A DNA stretch of 7,654 bases from NCBI GenBank assembly GCA_019414465.1, contig DXLY01000091.1:1-7654 (forward strand). Reading direction: 5' to 3'. This document shows, in pieces, positions 6,241 to 7,654 of the stretch. Source of the DNA: Collinsella sp. (GTDB lineage: Bacteria; Actinomycetota; Coriobacteriia; Coriobacteriales; Coriobacteriaceae). Under the pieces are notes generated by a model. That model had not been told where the DNA came from. It made no database searches and saw only the letters and a program-made list of their open reading frames with translations. Position numbers and translations under genes: made by a program. Within the stretch, counting starts at the first letter, position 1. Each line of letters opens with the position of its first letter.

Positions 6241-7341
6241 ATGGCTGCAATTTTCAATAGCCCCAGCAAGTACATCCAGGGCCCGGACGAGCTGGCCAAG
6301 CTCGGTTCTTATGTCGAGCCGCTCGGCGCTAAGGCCCTCGTCATCGTGACGCCTTCGGGCAAGAAGCGCGTCGGCGCCAAGATCGAGGGCGGTTTTGCCG
6401 AGGCTAAGGCCGAGCTGCTGTTTGAGGACTTTAACGGCGAGTGCTCCAAGGGCGAGGTCGATCGCCTGGTTGCGCTCGCTCGCGACAACGGTTGCGACAT
6501 CATCGTGGGCGTCGGTGGCGGCAAGATCCTCGATACCGCGAAGGCCGTTGCCTACTACCTGGAGTCCCCGGCTATCATTTGCCCCACCATCGCTTCGACC
6601 GATGCACCGTGCTCGGCACTTTCGGTGCTCTACACCGATGACGGCCAGTTCGACAAGTACCTCTTCCTTAAGGCAAACCCCAATATCGTTCTTATGGATA
6701 CGACGGTTATCGCGGCGAGCCCGGTGCGCCTGACGGTTTCCGGTATGGGCGATGCGCTCGCAACCTACTTTGAGGCTCAGGCGACGCACGATGCCGACGG
6801 CGGCACTTGCGCCGGCGGCAAGGGTGGCATGGCCGGCCTGGCGCTCGCCAAGCTCTGCTACGAGACGCTTATGGCCGATGGCGTCAAGGCCAAGGTCGCG
6901 CTGGAGAAGGGTGCGCTCACGCCTGCCGTGGAGCACATCATCGAGGCCAACACGCTGCTTTCGGGCATTGGCTTTGAGAGCTCGGGCCTTGCTGCTGCTC
7001 ATGCCATCCACAATGGTCTGACGATGCTGCCCGAGTGCCACGGCATGTATCACGGCGAGAAGGTCGCCTTTGGCACCATCGTTCAGCTGGTACTCGAGGA
7101 TGCTCCGACTGAGAAACTCGAGGAAGTCTTGGGCTTCTGCATTGAGCTGGGCCTGCCGGTCACGATGAAGGAACTTGGCGTTGCCAAGCTTACACGTGAG
7201 CAGGCCATGATTGTTGCCGAGGCCGCGTGCGCGCCCGAGGATACCATGTGCAACATGCCGTTTGAGGTGACGCCTGAGATGGTCGCCAATGCCATCCTGG
7301 GTGCCGACGCACTGGGTCATTATTACCTTATGGATGAGTAA
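6241..7341 (+). CDS. gldA: Glycerol dehydrogenase (GldA family, zinc, NAD-dependent)
   Basis: A 366-residue enzyme, one residue shorter than E. coli GldA, predicted to oxidise glycerol to dihydroxyacetone with NAD+ in the cytoplasm, or to run the reverse reductions. The N-terminal YIQGPDELAKLGSY is typical of the family. The nucleotide site GVGGGKILDTAKA spans 90-102, and STDAPCSALSV (119-129) includes D121. The three zinc ligands D171, H254 and H271 fall at exactly the E. coli numbers, so the active site looks intact. The ribosome site is modest (GGGA five bases before the ATG), and the ATG follows a strong terminator almost directly. With the preceding aldehyde/alcohol dehydrogenase it may form an oxidative/reductive pair in glycerol or diol metabolism; this is inference from adjacency. 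GldA also acts on other vicinal diols and hydroxyketones, so the physiological substrate is not certain. Confidence 0.92.
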   Translation: MAAIFNSPSKYIQGPDELAKLGSYVEPLGAKALVIVTPSGKKRVGAKIEGGFAEAKAELLFEDFNGECSKGEVDRLVALARDNGCDIIVGVGGGKILDTAKAVAYYLESPAIICPTIASTDAPCSALSVLYTDDGQFDKYLFLKANPNIVLMDTTVIAASPVRLTVSGMGDALATYFEAQATHDADGGTCAGGKGGMAGLALAKLCYETLMADGVKAKVALEKGALTPAVEHIIEANTLLSGIGFESSGLAAAHAIHNGLTMLPECHGMYHGEKVAFGTIVQLVLEDAPTEKLEEVLGFCIELGLPVTMKELGVAKLTREQAMIVAEAACAPEDTMCNMPFEVTPEMVANAILGADALGHYYLMDE

Positions 7342-7353
7342 ATCAAGCTAAGG

Positions 7354-7388
7354 AAGGGGCAAAGCCAGCAGATGACTTTGTCCCTTTT
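7354..7388 (+). terminator. Probable intrinsic terminator after gldA
   Basis: AAGGGGCAAAG (7354-7364) pairs with CTTTGTCCCTT (7376-7386), with one G-U pair and an 11-nt loop, and ends in a short TTTT. It begins 13 nt after the gldA stop codon. The U-tract is short, so efficiency may be moderate. Confidence 0.65.
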
Positions 7389-7392
7389 GCTA

Positions 7393-7457
7393 TGGTGCAA
7401 ACTAACCTGACCCCTTCGCACCAAGTTGGTGCAAGGGGGTCAGGTTGCTTTGCACCA
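7393..7457. repeat. BIME-like palindrome: two inverted REP-like hairpins
   Basis: Two 32-nt arms (7393-7424 and 7426-7457) are near-perfect inverted copies around G7425. Each arm also folds alone. The left unit pairs TGGTGC (7393-7398) with GCACCA (7418-7423), plus AA/TT, around the 13-nt loop CTAACCTGACCCC. The right unit pairs TGGTGCAA (7427-7434) with TTGCACCA (7450-7457) around GGGGGTCAGGTTGCT. Loop and arm layout match the hairpin at 55-87. Opposed pairs of this sort resemble BIMEs built from REP units, which in other bacteria are spread by REP-associated tyrosine transposases. None of those genes is in this window. Confidence 0.7.
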
Positions 7458-7487
7458 ATCGTTGTTTGATGAAGGGCGGATTCTCGT

Positions 7488-7654
7488 ATGGCACTTCCCA
7501 TGGTTTATGGCGGTCCCGGCCGGTATGTTCAGGGGCCGGGCGAACTTTCGCGTCAGGGCAGGTATTTGTCATGGTTGGGCTGCGCTGCCTATGTCTTGTT
7601 TGACCAGGGCACCGAGGATCGGCTGTGCAGGCAGATCGTCGATGGATTTCTGGA
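7488..7654 (+). CDS. GldA-like dehydrogenase, N-terminal part (cut by window edge)
   Basis: The ATG at 7488 opens a frame of 55 codons that runs off the window. The product begins MALPMVYGGPGRYVQGPGEL and continues to ...RQIVDGFL. It aligns with the start of the preceding glycerol dehydrogenase: YGGPGRYVQGPGELSRQG against FNSPSKYIQGPDELAKLG, and then LGCAAYVLFD against LGAKALVIVT. It is therefore a third superfamily member in tandem, probably a diverged GldA-type enzyme. A purine-rich GAAGGGCGGA lies seven bases before the ATG. The metal-binding half is outside the window, so activity cannot be judged. Codon use (several CGG, AGG and TTG) is looser than in the two upstream dehydrogenase genes. 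Confidence 0.75.
   Translation, partial: MALPMVYGGPGRYVQGPGELSRQGRYLSWLGCAAYVLFDQGTEDRLCRQIVDGFL

Noticed and set aside
6223..7320. 365-codon minus-strand frame opposite gldA
   Set aside because: Shadow frame. The GldA zinc ligands and nucleotide motif are on the plus strand.

Overview
The window looks like chromosomal DNA of a GC-rich Gram-positive gut anaerobe of the Collinsella type (Coriobacteriia, Actinomycetota). This rests on GC-rich third codon positions, a MurT/GatD cell-wall amidation enzyme, and fermentative iron/zinc alcohol dehydrogenases. The genus is inferred from recall of similar proteins, not from a search.

Layout: The left edge holds a hairpin (55-87), perhaps preceded by the last codons of a plus-strand gene. 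A minus-strand operon runs from about 4438 down to 96. It contains two distantly paralogous helical-repeat (TPR/ST7-like) proteins joined by a stop-start TAATG overlap, then, after 45 nt, one long gene fusing the MurT ligase and the GatD glutamine amidotransferase. MurT and GatD are separate subunits in the best-studied Gram-positives. Together they amidate the D-glutamate of lipid II to D-isoglutamine. A 500-nt divergent intergenic region (4439-4938) carries the promoters of both directions, two leader hairpins and a repeated AAAACGTTT motif.

The plus-strand half is a tandem of three genes of the iron-alcohol-dehydrogenase/glycerol-dehydrogenase superfamily. The first is a butanol-dehydrogenase-like Fe-ADH with very strong codon bias. 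The second is a GldA-type glycerol dehydrogenase. The third is a diverged GldA-like gene cut by the right edge. A strong terminator lies between the first and second genes, only 16 nt before the gldA start, so gldA depends on read-through or on an unusual start site. A second terminator and a 65-nt two-hairpin palindrome separate the second and third genes.

The less ordinary elements are the MurT-GatD fusion, the paralogous helical-repeat pair upstream of it, and a family of REP-like hairpins (three units at two sites, at opposite ends of the window) sharing the loop core A-Y-CTG-W-CCCC. No clearly new defence or mobile system is visible. There are no tRNA or rRNA genes, CRISPR arrays or transposase genes.
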